From Rhynchopus sp. YZ270_cl-10 (Eukaryota > Euglenozoa > Diplonemea > Diplonemida > Diplonemidae), in contig OZ037872.1 of assembly GCA_964035575.1 (NCBI GenBank), positions 1,364,001-1,428,000 on the forward strand: 64,000 nucleotides of DNA, read 5' to 3'. The position numbers were made by a program, and so were the translations under genes. The notes under the pieces were generated by a model, which made no database searches, was not told the origin of the DNA, and was given only the letters and a program-made list of their open reading frames with translations. Shown here piece after piece: positions 41,070 through 51,702 of this stretch. Numbering within the stretch: position 1 is the stretch's first letter; every line of letters begins with the position of its first letter.

Positions 41070-44000
41070 ATGGAGTTCATGGATGCAGTGGTGAGTCGCA
41101 TCCGGCGACGCGATGAAATGAAGAAGCTGAATTGCAGCCGGCAGGACCTGACTGACAAGGAGGTAGCCCAGGTGGCGGCAGTGCTGCCCACGAACCGTGG
41201 TCTGATGGGAATCGATCTTGCGTCGAACCATGTGACTGATGCTGGGGTGCAGACGCTGCTAGAGGGTCTGCGCGGGAACTGCACTCTGCAGACGGTGGAC
41301 CTGTCGCACAACACCGGCATCACGGAGGCATGTGTCCCCATGCTGCTCGGCGTGCTTGAGTACAACGACACGCTCCACTCAGTGCTCCTCGAAGGCACCG
41401 GTGTGACCCCTGAGCAGCAGGCCCTGGTCAGCCACCGCCTCATCATCAACAGCTTCCCAAAGCAGGTCAAGGAGTGTCTTCTTCTCTTGGAACGTGACAG
41501 CTTCCCACCAGAGGGCATCCAGATCACGTTGATGTACGATCCGTTGGACCCAAAGGTCTGCACCCCGCGTACCGTGGAGTATCTGTCGCAGGCGGTGGCA
41601 GGGAAGCCTGTCATGTCGTTCCACTGTGTGCGGTGTTTGAAAGACATCAACGTGTCGCGTCTGGTGGCGGCGTTGCAGGGGTCTGGGCTGGAGACGGCGA
41701 CGTTCCGTGAGTTGGGTTTGGGGTGCGAGGACATGCAGCAGGCGTTTGTGCGGCTTATCGAAGTGTCGCCTGCACTGCGCTCGCTGGACCTGCGCGACAA
41801 CGTCATCGGAAATGACGGGGCACGTGTCGTGACGAACGCGCTCGCAGTGAGCGACAGCCTCGAGGAGGTGCGTATCGAGGGCAACAACATCTCCGCCACG
41901 TACTTCAGCAGGCTCCAGGCCGCCACCTCGCTTAACTCCCTTCCACGTGTCCTTAAAAGCAGCCTGCCAGACGTCCTCAGCGACAGTGACACACTCACCC
42001 ACCTTGCTTTTCAAGGTGGAGAGTGCAAAGGCAGAGCACCAGGGCGTGGCTACTTCGACAACGCTGCCGCACGCATCATCTCAGAAGCACTGCAGCGCAA
42101 CACACATGTGACCGAGGTCGACTTGAGCAACAACCACATAGGTCCAGAGGGGTGCATACCCTTGGCAGACCTCATCCAGGCGTCCAAAGCAATCAAGACG
42201 TTGAACCTGAGCAGGAACATCATCGGCGACGACGGTGCGAAGCGTCTCGTGCAGGCGCTGGAGAAGAACGACTCTGTGCAGGCACTCGCGCTGGAGGGGT
42301 GCGACGTGTCAGCACGTCTGCTGGCGCAGGTGGAGTGGTTGTGCCAGCTCAACGCACTGCCGCTGACCCTGAAGCGCCTGCTGCCACGGATCCAGCCGGG
42401 TGCACTGTGTGACAGGTCTCTGACAGTGCTGGACTTCACGGACCTGGAGGGACGTCTGCTCGGCCCTGAGGGCACTGCGGTGCTGTGCGGTGTGCTGAAG
42501 GACAACAAGTTTGTCGTGTCGCTCAACATCTCTGGGAACAAGCTTGGCGACAGAGGCGCTGCACATGTGGCAAAGTTTCTGCAGGAGAACGACTCGCTGC
42601 AGACGTTGAAGCTCTGCGACAACGACATTGGGAAGGACGGGGCTGGACTGATCCTGCGATCCCTGAAGTACAACAACACAATCACGAGCATCAACATGGT
42701 TGCGAACAAGAACATCCCGTACGACATGCGCGACGAGATTGACATTGCAGTTGAACTCAACTTCCTTGAGCCCGAACTCAAAGAAACCATCACGCGACTG
42801 TCCAGCTCTGACCGCACCCTGACACAGGTCAACCTTGCCAACCTCGATGACAAACACAAGCTCACAGACGACCTTGCACGGACTCTTGCAGACGTTCTAA
42901 TTGGGAACCGACAGGTGACCTCGATTCTGCTTGACGGGAACTCTGTCAGCTCCATCGGTGTTGGGTACCTATGCCGGTGGCTGAAGACTGCGGAGGGTGC
43001 GCTGAAGACGTTGTCCTTTAACAACAACGAGCTCAACCACGATGCCGCGCAGTACCTCTGCGACGCGTTGCAGCAGACGTCGAGCCCTGCCATCACGAAC
43101 CTGCTGCTCAAGGGTAACTCTATCGGGCAGACTGGCGGCGACGCCGTGGTGCAGCTCGTGCGCAACAAGGCCAGCCTCCATGTGGTCGATGTGCGCAACA
43201 ACCAGATGTCTCCCGAAACCGAACTCATGATCACACACATCTGCAGCCTGAACACGCACTGTGAGGAGCTAAAGCCGCTTATCCTCAGTCTCATAGACAA
43301 CAGTGCAGACGTCACAGAGGTCGACATCTCCGGTGTGACGGACGTAGGTGTGCTGGAGGCTGTGGTGTCTGGTTTGAAGGCATCCGTGCACATCAAGAAG
43401 CTTGTCGCACGGCGGTGCGGGCTCAACGCAACGACATGCGCGGCTGTGGCAGCAGGCATCAGGGGACACCCTTCGCTGCACATGATCGACTTATCCGAGA
43501 ACGACGGCATCGGAGACTTTGAGGTGCATATGCTTGCTGATGTGATAGAGGTGAGCTTCTGTGCTCTGCGCGACGTTGTCATCACACGCGACAACGTGAG
43601 TCCTGCTGTTGTCGCACGCCTGCACTCCGCCACGCTGCTTGCGTCGCTCCCAGCCGCAGTCGCGAAAGAGATGCTGGCTGCGAAGCAACGCAACCCTACG
43701 ACCACATCACTCTGCTTTGCAGACCTGGACGCGCTCTGCGGGGACACGATCTGCGCACTGCTGTCGTACTGCCTTGCGGACAATGACTACGTCAAGGTGA
43801 TCAAGGTTGTCAACTTGGGGGTCACCGACGTGGGTGCTGCGGCGATGGCAGAGTTTATCCGTTCGTGCACTGTGCTGCGCACTGTGGACGTGTCGTCGAA
43901 CCCCATCACGGTCAAGGGCCTGCAAGACCTTGTGAAGGGCGCGTGGGAGTCCAACACTTTGTACCAGTTGGGTGTGGACGGGATAGCTGCGTTGACGACT

Positions 44001-44270
44001 GCTGCAGAGGAGGACTCACTGCCGCATGCACTGCGCAACAAGTTGACAGCGAAGCTCGAGGGCAACAAGGACACCCTGACTGTGACGCAGAAGTACACCT
44101 CCGACACACAGGCACATAAACGCCTGCTCACGTCACAGCTAGACCACTACCGCAGCAAGGCCTTCCTTGACGGCAAGCAGGCAGAGATCATGCAAGACGC
44201 ACTCCACGACAACGGGCCCTCACGTTCAGTGTACCGCCCACGCGCTGCAGTGCCGGCTGCAGTGCAGTGA
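41070..44270 (+). CDS. Large ribonuclease-inhibitor-type LRR protein
   Basis: The product has 1,066 residues. It is made of RI-like leucine-rich repeats of 28-29 residues, such as LRSLDLRDNVIGNDGARVV and LQTLKLCDNDIGKDGAGLI, grouped in about five blocks. Each block ends in a Leu-rich segment of the type LNSLPRVLKSSLP or LNALPLTLKRLLP and restarts with a short linker, so the whole looks like a duplicated block of about 200 residues. There is no signal peptide, TM, NACHT or kinase domain. RI-type LRR proteins form curved binding surfaces; kinetoplastids have many, often in flagella or the cytoskeleton. The target here is unknown. The in-frame upstream stretch from 40965 overlaps TFIIA-gamma and is not used. 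Confidence 0.85.
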   Translation: MEFMDAVVSRIRRRDEMKKLNCSRQDLTDKEVAQVAAVLPTNRGLMGIDLASNHVTDAGVQTLLEGLRGNCTLQTVDLSHNTGITEACVPMLLGVLEYNDTLHSVLLEGTGVTPEQQALVSHRLIINSFPKQVKECLLLLERDSFPPEGIQITLMYDPLDPKVCTPRTVEYLSQAVAGKPVMSFHCVRCLKDINVSRLVAALQGSGLETATFRELGLGCEDMQQAFVRLIEVSPALRSLDLRDNVIGNDGARVVTNALAVSDSLEEVRIEGNNISATYFSRLQAATSLNSLPRVLKSSLPDVLSDSDTLTHLAFQGGECKGRAPGRGYFDNAAARIISEALQRNTHVTEVDLSNNHIGPEGCIPLADLIQASKAIKTLNLSRNIIGDDGAKRLVQALEKNDSVQALALEGCDVSARLLAQVEWLCQLNALPLTLKRLLPRIQPGALCDRSLTVLDFTDLEGRLLGPEGTAVLCGVLKDNKFVVSLNISGNKLGDRGAAHVAKFLQENDSLQTLKLCDNDIGKDGAGLILRSLKYNNTITSINMVANKNIPYDMRDEIDIAVELNFLEPELKETITRLSSSDRTLTQVNLANLDDKHKLTDDLARTLADVLIGNRQVTSILLDGNSVSSIGVGYLCRWLKTAEGALKTLSFNNNELNHDAAQYLCDALQQTSSPAITNLLLKGNSIGQTGGDAVVQLVRNKASLHVVDVRNNQMSPETELMITHICSLNTHCEELKPLILSLIDNSADVTEVDISGVTDVGVLEAVVSGLKASVHIKKLVARRCGLNATTCAAVAAGIRGHPSLHMIDLSENDGIGDFEVHMLADVIEVSFCALRDVVITRDNVSPAVVARLHSATLLASLPAAVAKEMLAAKQRNPTTTSLCFADLDALCGDTICALLSYCLADNDYVKVIKVVNLGVTDVGAAAMAEFIRSCTVLRTVDVSSNPITVKGLQDLVKGAWESNTLYQLGVDGIAALTTAAEEDSLPHALRNKLTAKLEGNKDTLTVTQKYTSDTQAHKRLLTSQLDHYRSKAFLDGKQAEIMQDALHDNGPSRSVYRPRAAVPAAVQ

Positions 44271-44462
44271 GGTGAGGTAAGTGTTGCGTAAATCTTGAGC
44301 TTCTTATTCTTTAAACCTCAGCCATAATGTCAGCCCACTCTTACCAGAGTGAAGGGACAAAGAAATGCGAAATCTGCAAGAGAAAAAAAAAGGGCCCTCG
44401 AAATATTTTTGTCTGTCAAATTTTTGCAAACACGCAACCCCCCCAGCACACACAGCCCAAAG

Positions 44463-45461
44463 ATGACCGAGGTTCCAGGTGGTGGCGTGATGCACCTGTG
44501 GGCTGGGGTGGAGCAGCCGGCCACCAGCGAGGAGGACTTGACGACGCTGCGCTTTACGCGTGACTTCCCGCACGGGGATGACAGTGAGAGGGACTTGGAG
44601 AAGGTGAAGGCGATTGTGACGGACCCTGACAGCACTTATGAGGAGAAGGTGGCGGCGATACGTGAGATAGAACATAAGTATGCTTACCGCAGCATGGACC
44701 AGGCTGTGGACTACAAGCGGCAGAACGTGCAGAAGCGCAACGAATGGATTGCTGCGGAAGATGCGGTGTTCGAAGTGTCCTCCGACGACAGCGACGGCAT
44801 CGACCCCGACTTCGAGGACGAGTGGGGCGAGAACACACGAGAGGTCTTCAGCGCCTGCCGCGACCTGGAGGTCAACTCCACGTCAGAGATTGCTGTCATG
44901 CGCTTCACAGAAATGATGAAGTCCCTCAGTGACGCGGACATCACGCTCACAGAGCAGATGCTCATCTGGGGCTCCGTGCGAATGATGTACCGCAAGACCG
45001 AGCCTGTACACTCGAAGCAGTGGCTGACAGGGTGCACAGAGCTTGTTGAGGGCATTGCCTTCCGCAACCGGCCGAGCCTAGCGTCCTTTCTGCACGTGGC
45101 CACGATTGCGTCGCAGTGGGACGGCCTCTCCTCACGGCATAGGGAGAAGGCGTCGCGTTGGGCAGGGAAGTCCATGATAGTCTTCCACAAGCGCATCACG
45201 GCGCTCAAGGAGTTCGGCACGGCCTGCCCCTCCTGGGAACAGGTGAACGTTTCGCAAGGTGCCAGACCCGACCTCGTGCCCAGCGTGCTCCTCCACAACG
45301 TTATTGACAAGCCCGCCACCACCACCGACGCCGCCACAACCCCCACCTCGCAAATACGAGAAGAAGTCCACACCGCACCACCAAAGCCGTGCAAGGTGGT
45401 GCACTCACACTTCCCCTGCAACGGGCAGCCCGCACAGCCGCATGGGCTGCCCCCCGATTAA
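44463..45461 (+). CDS. Acidic protein of unknown function
   Basis: The 332-residue protein is not recognised. It has an acidic patch at about residues 100-125 (SSDDSDGIDPDFEDEW) between two helical regions, a central helical domain at about 130-265 with many Trp, Met and Arg residues, and a Thr/Pro/His-rich C-terminus that is probably disordered. There is no signal peptide, TM segment or known catalytic motif. The start at 44463 follows a CCCAAAG leader and is preferred over 44349, whose extra residues are coded by A-rich and T-rich non-coding-like sequence. It lies in the densest part of the window, 192 bases after the LRR gene. Confidence 0.7.
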   Translation: MTEVPGGGVMHLWAGVEQPATSEEDLTTLRFTRDFPHGDDSERDLEKVKAIVTDPDSTYEEKVAAIREIEHKYAYRSMDQAVDYKRQNVQKRNEWIAAEDAVFEVSSDDSDGIDPDFEDEWGENTREVFSACRDLEVNSTSEIAVMRFTEMMKSLSDADITLTEQMLIWGSVRMMYRKTEPVHSKQWLTGCTELVEGIAFRNRPSLASFLHVATIASQWDGLSSRHREKASRWAGKSMIVFHKRITALKEFGTACPSWEQVNVSQGARPDLVPSVLLHNVIDKPATTTDAATTPTSQIREEVHTAPPKPCKVVHSHFPCNGQPAQPHGLPPD

Positions 45462-45668
45462 GTTAAAAAAAATATTGCCAGAGCCTTTACAGGTTTGCCA
45501 GATGTTTGCCAGAGTCCGATAACTTCGAAAGTAAATTTTTTCGAGAATTATTTTTGCCAAAAAAGTTTAGCGTTGTTTTTACGACACTTTCTCGCATCAT
45601 ACACAAAATACCATGACACAAATTTCACACAGGGCGGGAACGTTACAGTCCGCAATACACATCAAACA

Positions 45669-47381
45669 ATGGTTAAAATCAAGCACAAGAAGGCGTTCAA
45701 GGCGTCGCTCAGGGATGCGAAGGGGCCGGACCTGAAGAACCCGTACGTGTCGCCTGCAGTGCCTGCGAAGGGGTCGCTGGCGCGTGCAGAGGATGTTTGC
45801 AAGGTATGCCATCACCACACGATGACTCGTGAAGACACACCACCACTCTCCAAAGGAATTAGCCGCGCACGACGTAAAGATCCGTGACATGGCCCTCGCT
45901 GAGACAGGCGGTATGCTGCGCGCGTTCGAGCTTGCGGAGAAGAAGTCGGACATCCCTCTTGAGTTTGCCAAGCTGTGGCACGGTCTGTTCTACTGCATGT
46001 GGCACTCCGACAAGCCTCTCGTGCAGCTGGACTGTGCGGAGAGAATAGCGCAGCTTGTATTGTATGTACACCGACACCACCATCACATATCCACACGTCT
46101 TTTTGCAGGTCGCTCAAAAGCTGGGAGATGCGGGCGGTGTGGCTGGGCTGTGGCTGGGCGTGCCTGCACAAGCACTGGGGCATGCTCGACAAGTGGCGTA
46201 TCAACAAGTACTACTCGTTGATGCGTTTCCTCTTCAGCAAGGTGCTCACGTCCATCGCAGAGGCGGAGGAGGTACTTGGCGACTGCGACGCAGCGGATGT
46301 CATGGTGCATGCGTTCTGCAAGCCGCTCCTTGACACATACACAGGGGGTCTGAGCGGCGTCGGTTCGCATATTACAGTATGCTTTGTCTGTGGCAGCAAC
46401 ACAACACACACCACACCACACAGGACATCCTCATCGAAGAGTGCGTGGAGGCAAAGCTCCCCGCAGAAACCTTCACCAGCATCTTCATGCAGCTGCTCCT
46501 CCCTGTCCTCACATCGGGGGACAGCTTCCAGTGCGAGCACATCTACGACTATGTGTGGAAGAAGCTTATTGGAGGCTTCCAGGTATGCCTTGCCACTACC
46601 TACACATGGCACACCACCACCACCTCAGGAAAGCGACGAGACCGTGGACTGGCTCGCTGAAATACCCTTCGACGTTCTGTCGGACACGCTCAAGGCGGCA
46701 GCCGTCGACGAGGACACGCAGGACAAGAACCGTGACCTGCTCACCAGAATCATCGAAGAGATGGACGAGTTCCTCGGACAGGTACTGCAACCCCTTTATA
46801 CTATCAACACGTCAACACGATGCTCTGAACTATAACCGCTTGAATATTCCCACTTGAGAAGGGTTAAATTTCTGGGATCTTATGAAGCATTTTTCAATCA
46901 TGAAACACTTTTAATTCTCTTATTTTCATTGCGGAGGTGTTGGCATTTGAATAGTTCTCTCCACCCACCTCTCCACCCACACTCTCCCACAACCCAACTA
47001 CGTTACTTTCTGCAGGCGGACGACTTCGACGAAGAAGTGATGGAGGTCGACTCTGACGAAGAGATTGCTGAGGTGCGTCACGAGGCGAGACGGAAGATCG
47101 AGATCGAGGGCAGGAACCAGGCGGACACCGCCGCCAACAGACGGAGGGACGTCAGGGAACGGCGAACTGCAGAGAAGAAGATCAAGAAGGCCTCGTCCGC
47201 GGGTGACACGAAGGCGGTCAAGGAGCTGCTCAAGGTGGCGAAGAAGAAGGGAGTCAAGGTCAAGGGTGTGGGCGCCAAGAAGAAGAAACAGGGCAAGGGC
47301 AAGCTCACTGCGCAGGTCTCGAAGGACGGCACGGAGCTGGTGAAGGTGGCAAAGAAGCGCCACAGAAAGAGACGCGTGTGA
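45669..47381 (+). CDS. RRP1: RRP1/Nop52 nucleolar protein (six exons)
   Basis: Exons 45669-45803, 45856-46061, 46109-46376, 46424-46582, 46629-46781 and 47016-47381 join in frame to 428 residues. LAAHDVKIRDMAL, FAKLWHGLFYCMWHSDKPLVQ, ERIAQLV and LDKWRINKYYSLMRFLF match the Nop52 family (LWKGLFYCMWMSDKPLVQ, LDKFYMLMR). RRP1 acts in the nucleolus in processing of 27S pre-rRNA and 60S subunit assembly. The C-terminal exon encodes an acidic patch (DFDEEVMEVDSDEE) followed by a long Lys/Arg-rich tail ending KKRHRKRRV, typical of nucleolar proteins. Four of the five introns are 46-52 nt with GTATGY donors and C/A-rich acceptors; the fifth is 234 nt with a GTACTG donor. Confidence 0.92.
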
Positions 47382-47826
47382 TGACCTTCTCGGTCGCGTG
47401 CACTTCTTTATTGGAAGCTCAGCACCTAAGGCCCAGGTTATGTCAGCAGCCCTTCTCTTTTATTACGTTGTGTGATTCTTTTCTCTACACAATCCGCGTT
47501 TTTCATAAACGGACCGTCAAAAAATCAGATCCCACTAGCCACCAAAATCCAAAACAAATTCGAAGTATCACATCCGGAACGAAAAATCCACGGAGTGGAA
47601 AATGCGGGGGGAGGGGAAGGGAGGGGAAAGGGAATCTGATTCTTCCCTTGTCCCACTCCCTTTTTTTTTTTTTTGTTGCGCATCAAGTACAAGGAAATGA
47701 CACACTTCTTTTGCGATCTCTTTCCTCACCCTCTCACCCCCCTTCCTCCCTCACTTCCTTTTAGGGGGCGACACACAAAACACAACAACAACAAAAAATA
47801 AAGCACAAAAGCCAGCAAAGCATGAG
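47382..47826. other. Spacer between RRP1 and membrane-protein gene
   Basis: No gene is seen. It contains a T-run, a C/T-rich tract at about 47700-47762 and an A/C-rich leader before the next ATG. Confidence 0.55.
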
Positions 47827-50658
47827 ATGAGTACGGCGGTGTTGTTGATAGCCGCAAGCCATTTTGCATCCTCTGGGAGTGTGCAGTGGCTGTGGTGGCA
47901 CACGGTTGAGGACTGTTTGGACGATGGGTCCGAGAGCTCTGCGTGGCATGTGGAGTGGGCGCCTGCCGACGAATGCCTGCCGACAAAGGCACTGAAGGAC
48001 AGCGATCCCGTGCGTGCGGTGTCCTTGTTCCACGAGCTTGGCGAGTACGACGCACGGCTGCGCTGCATCGATCCCGGCGGAGGAAGCAACTTCAACGCAA
48101 AGGACGACTTCGTGCAGATCGCCTTTTACAACACAGACGACGGCAGCTGCCAAGGTGAGCCGCGCTCGCTGCTCAACTTCTCAAATAATGAGTGCGGCGC
48201 GAACGCGACAGCGGCCGCGCGCTTTAAGTGCTCGAACTGCGCATGGGTCTTCATGAACGAATCGCCGCCGCCGTACTTTGTGCAGGCGATCGGTGTGTTT
48301 GTGTTCCTTGTGGCGTGTATCCTGCTGAACATCTACCTGCAGGACCACTTCGACCGATTGATCAAGGTGCTCCCCTACATATGCATGCCGTGTCTTATCA
48401 AGCCCAAGCGGCAGCTCTCCGAGGAGGAGATCGTGCCCGGCGTGACTGTCATCCTGCAGTGCAAGACGAACTTCTGCCAAGCGCAGAAGCGCATTGAAGA
48501 GCGTGACCGTCTCGACAGTGCGGGCAACGAGGACCTCGACCCGCTGCACGTTGTCCCCCTGCAGCCGTTGCAGGAGGTCCCGCTGCAAGAGACAGACCGC
48601 ATGTACACGCCTGACTACCCAGACTTTGATTCATCAGGGAAGTTTCTGGAGTCTTCCACAAAGCGCTCCGACTTGGACTCGTCGCAGAAGCAGAAAGTCC
48701 TGACTGGAACAGCAAAGCTGTCTCTCGACATCGTGGAGCTGCTCAACACCGACAACGGGAGTTCACCCTCCAGCACGTTGAAGGGTGCGGGGCGGGGCTC
48801 GTTCACACGGCGCGGTGGCCGGCAGCTGCGCGACAGCAGCTTCAACATTGCAAAGGTGAGCCACACAGACCTGGCGGAGGCGGCGAAGACAACACGCCCA
48901 CGGCGCAGCTTCCACGCCGCACGCAGCAACCTTGCCTTGCAAGCAACCAACTCAGGCTCGCGCAGCCCGCTCCTCCCGTCGGGGACGATGGAGTTTGACG
49001 GCTCGCCCGGGACTGAGTCGCTCCTCTCGCCGCACAGCACAGGCGGCACACCAGGTGTGAAGAACCGCAACAGGGGCGAGAGCTTTGCGTCGCGCCTCAC
49101 CGTCAATACAGACGTCGTCGAGACGTACTCGGAACACCAGACAGCACATCGGCCACTGATCTCGCCGCTGCGAGTGTGCGTTGTGTGCGGGGTGCAGTCG
49201 CGAAACGGCGAGTCCAAGAGGAACGTCTTTAAGTGCATCGAGTGCAAAGGAAAGTCGAAGAACCCGTTGCTTGCACGTGTGGAGGAGCGTGACGAGGACC
49301 TGCAGAACATCACACACATGGGGCTGCTTGGCGAGTTTGCAGAGGTGCTTGCGAAGAAGGACGACCAGGTGTACCTTGCCTTCCGCAATGTGCGTGCCTG
49401 GGTGCTTATGTCCTCTTTGCAGAAGGCTGTCAACCAGTCCAAAATCGACAAGGACAAGGACAAGGACAGAGACCCCCTCCAGGAACCCCGTGCGCTCTAC
49501 CCAAATGACCCCGGCCCAAACGTCAGAATCGAGGACGAAGACATCGAACGTCTCATTCTCCGCCTTGCCTGCTCTCATGGGTTCAGGGTCACACACTACT
49601 CCGACGACGTCTGGGTCGCAATACGCATGCAAACACCGGTGTGCTGCTGGGTGTCCCGCAAGGCTGTCCGCAAGCAGTACGACTGGGGCGGGCAGTACGT
49701 CAGAGTTGCGGGGAAAAAGGAGTTCAAAGCTGCGTCGCGGGAAAAGTGGACTAAGTGGTGGTCTGACTTTGAGCTTTGTGTTGGGGAGTTGATGATGATC
49801 AAGAGGGACGAGGAGGATGTGACTGCGCTGGAGGCGGTGGTGCAGTTCAAGGGAAGTGCGACTCTTGTTGTTCCGTGCGAGGCCTTGATGTCGTGCACAC
49901 AGGACGAGCATGACTCTGAGTACCTCATCACCCCGCAGAAGGTGTCGAAGCGCACTATGATGGCGGTCTTCGTTGCATCTGCACCACCCCTGCTGGCAGC
50001 GAAGGGCCTCTTCCTGCTGTGCTTCTTCATCTACTCTGTGGTCACGGCCCTCTCCGACGGGCACGCAGGGCGTGCAAAGAAGCACGGCCGCTGGGAGGCC
50101 TACGAGGAGGTCTACTTCAAGCTCTTCAACAGCGGGTACCCCACACTCATGGCTGACTGCGGGTCCGTCACTCTCTACTTCGTGTACTCTTTCCGGCCGA
50201 ACCTACATCAGTTCATCGCGGGCGTGGGGAAGCCTGTGCTCATCACCTTGGGCATGGCGATCGGGATTTCGTTGCCAGGTGTGGTGACGCATGCACTGCC
50301 GATGGTGTTCGTGTATGGGTGGATGTGGCTGCCTATTGCCCTCATGATCCATTTGGTGTACAGGCTTGTGAAGAACTCTGTTCCTGAGTCGCCCGACGTC
50401 GCAGTGGAGCATGAGTACGACATCAGGTACTACCACAGGAACCACAAGATGTACCTCATCAAGAGCGGCGGCTTCTACCTCCTCTTCCGCTTCATCGCCG
50501 AGCTCGTGGCAGTGCTCTTCATCCAGACGAACTTCAACTACGCCATCTTCCTCTACGAAGGCACGCCCTACTTCAAAGTGATCATCGAGGAGTTCAACAG
50601 CCGCCAGTTCAAATGTATCATCGAAATGGGGGTGAAAATGGCCAGTTTGTTATGGTAA
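47827..50658 (+). CDS. Large multi-pass membrane protein of unknown family
   Basis: The product has 943 residues. It begins with a probable signal peptide (MSTAVLLIAASHFASSG), then a Cys-containing lumenal or external region with a sequon. TM1 is at about residues 150-171. A long hydrophilic region follows to about 710, with many Ser, Thr and Arg, and a possible zinc ribbon made by CVVC at about 451 and CIEC at about 470. The C-terminal part has about five more TM segments (713-741, 772-790, 801-819, 825-848, 883-900). No named family is recognised. The layout, with an external head, regulatory cytosolic segment and TM bundle, resembles a receptor or channel, but this is only inferred from topology. 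Confidence 0.78.
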   Translation: MSTAVLLIAASHFASSGSVQWLWWHTVEDCLDDGSESSAWHVEWAPADECLPTKALKDSDPVRAVSLFHELGEYDARLRCIDPGGGSNFNAKDDFVQIAFYNTDDGSCQGEPRSLLNFSNNECGANATAAARFKCSNCAWVFMNESPPPYFVQAIGVFVFLVACILLNIYLQDHFDRLIKVLPYICMPCLIKPKRQLSEEEIVPGVTVILQCKTNFCQAQKRIEERDRLDSAGNEDLDPLHVVPLQPLQEVPLQETDRMYTPDYPDFDSSGKFLESSTKRSDLDSSQKQKVLTGTAKLSLDIVELLNTDNGSSPSSTLKGAGRGSFTRRGGRQLRDSSFNIAKVSHTDLAEAAKTTRPRRSFHAARSNLALQATNSGSRSPLLPSGTMEFDGSPGTESLLSPHSTGGTPGVKNRNRGESFASRLTVNTDVVETYSEHQTAHRPLISPLRVCVVCGVQSRNGESKRNVFKCIECKGKSKNPLLARVEERDEDLQNITHMGLLGEFAEVLAKKDDQVYLAFRNVRAWVLMSSLQKAVNQSKIDKDKDKDRDPLQEPRALYPNDPGPNVRIEDEDIERLILRLACSHGFRVTHYSDDVWVAIRMQTPVCCWVSRKAVRKQYDWGGQYVRVAGKKEFKAASREKWTKWWSDFELCVGELMMIKRDEEDVTALEAVVQFKGSATLVVPCEALMSCTQDEHDSEYLITPQKVSKRTMMAVFVASAPPLLAAKGLFLLCFFIYSVVTALSDGHAGRAKKHGRWEAYEEVYFKLFNSGYPTLMADCGSVTLYFVYSFRPNLHQFIAGVGKPVLITLGMAIGISLPGVVTHALPMVFVYGWMWLPIALMIHLVYRLVKNSVPESPDVAVEHEYDIRYYHRNHKMYLIKSGGFYLLFRFIAELVAVLFIQTNFNYAIFLYEGTPYFKVIIEEFNSRQFKCIIEMGVKMASLLW

Positions 50659-50913
50659 TGGCGGGGGAAGTCAAGGGGTAAGGGATGGTTACACTACGCG
50701 TACTTTTATTGTATGCCGGTGTCTAAAAAGGCGAGGGAGGGGGGGTTTTTGGGGTTTTTGTGCCCAACTGAAACCATCAACCCCAAAAAAGAACATCGTG
50801 AACATTTTTATTTTTACGGTATTTCTCCTTGTAAAAAAGGAGGAGAACACAAGTAATTGCTATCGGGGGAAACAAAAATGGAGTGCACCCTGTAGAAATA
50901 ATCTACAACACGC

Positions 50914-51144
50914 CTAGAATCTCTTCTCTTCTGCAGGTGTGCGAAAACGTTCTTCGTACGCTGCCAGAACCACTAGGACACCTGCACCTGAAACATTCAA
51001 GAAGGGGAGGCGGTCGTCCTCAGACTCCTCTTCGTCCAGCACCATCTGCTTGACAGCGTTGTTGGACGTGGGCTCAGCCCGGGCTCGATAACCATTTGCT
51101 CGATGGCTGCAGAGGCGGACTCGGCGTGTTCCAGGGAGGTGGCG
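50914..51144 (-). pseudogene. Possible minus-strand terminal exon or gene relic
   Basis: A minus-strand frame of 76 codons ends at TAG 50914-50916. It contains an acidic stretch (VLDEEESEDD), then LPFLNVSGAGVLVVLAAYEE and a charged end (ERFRTPAEEKRF). The LNVS followed by hydrophobic residues and a Tyr-Glu faintly resembles the C-terminal motif of SpoU/TrmH RNA 2'-O-methyltransferases. It is GC-rich, unlike its surroundings. A potential 46-nt intron (GTGAGT to CTGCAG on the minus strand) lies immediately upstream. No complete gene is present. It is the only minus-strand coding candidate in the window. Confidence 0.3.
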
Positions 51145-51344
51145 TCACTCACCTGTCCATCATGCCAAGGCTCTAGTCTTGGCATTCAGCTGCTGCCCTA
51201 CTCTCCGTTCTCGGGTAAACTATCATAGGACCAAGAGGCGTCACACTCATCCAATGTAATGATTTCCCCCGACTGCTATTTAACGTCCAGCCCAGGACGC
51301 CTGTGTGTGTGTGTAGAGAGCCCACTCTGTCAAGTTTTCTTTCA

Positions 51345-51382
51345 GGTCCACTGTCACGAGAGGGATTTTGTATTTCAAGTCA
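51345..51382 (+). repeat. Family C dispersed element, copy
   Basis: It contains CCACTGTCACGAGAGGG, then ATTTTGTATTTCAAGTC and a T-rich run. The CACGAGAGG part is shared with the family B loop. Confidence 0.5.
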
Positions 51383-51504
51383 ATATTTTTCTTTTATTTT
51401 TATTTCCGTTTCTTTGTATTGCGTTTAGGGTGTGTGTCTGAGAGGATCACGCCTTTGGGTAATGGGGGGGTCAGTCGACTTTTCGCACGATAATGATAGT
51501 GGTA

Positions 51505-51533
51505 AAGATGTGCACCCACGAGAGGCACATCTT
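51505..51533 (+). repeat. Spacer hairpin family B, copy 7
   Basis: AAGATGTGC at 51505-51513 and GCACATCTT at 51525-51533 form a perfect 9-bp stem around the loop ACCCACGAGAG. Confidence 0.7.
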
Positions 51534-51662
51534 ACAAGGTTTCTTTCGGGTAGCATCATGTTGTGGCAACCCGACACTGCCAAAAGGGGTGAGCCAGGAG
51601 GTTCTTGTGGGGGAGGAAAACAGCCGTGTTGCCGTGTTTCAGCAAAATCTATCAACTTTTTA

Positions 51663-51702
51663 GAATGTGTGTGTTTCATGCATCAATGAGGCACATTCAT
51701 CT
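51663..51702 (+). repeat. Spacer hairpin family B, degenerate copy
   Basis: GAATGTG at 51663-51669 pairs with CACATTC at 51692-51698. ATGAGG in the loop and ATCTTTCAAG after the stem are reminiscent of other copies, but the loop is longer. Confidence 0.4.
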
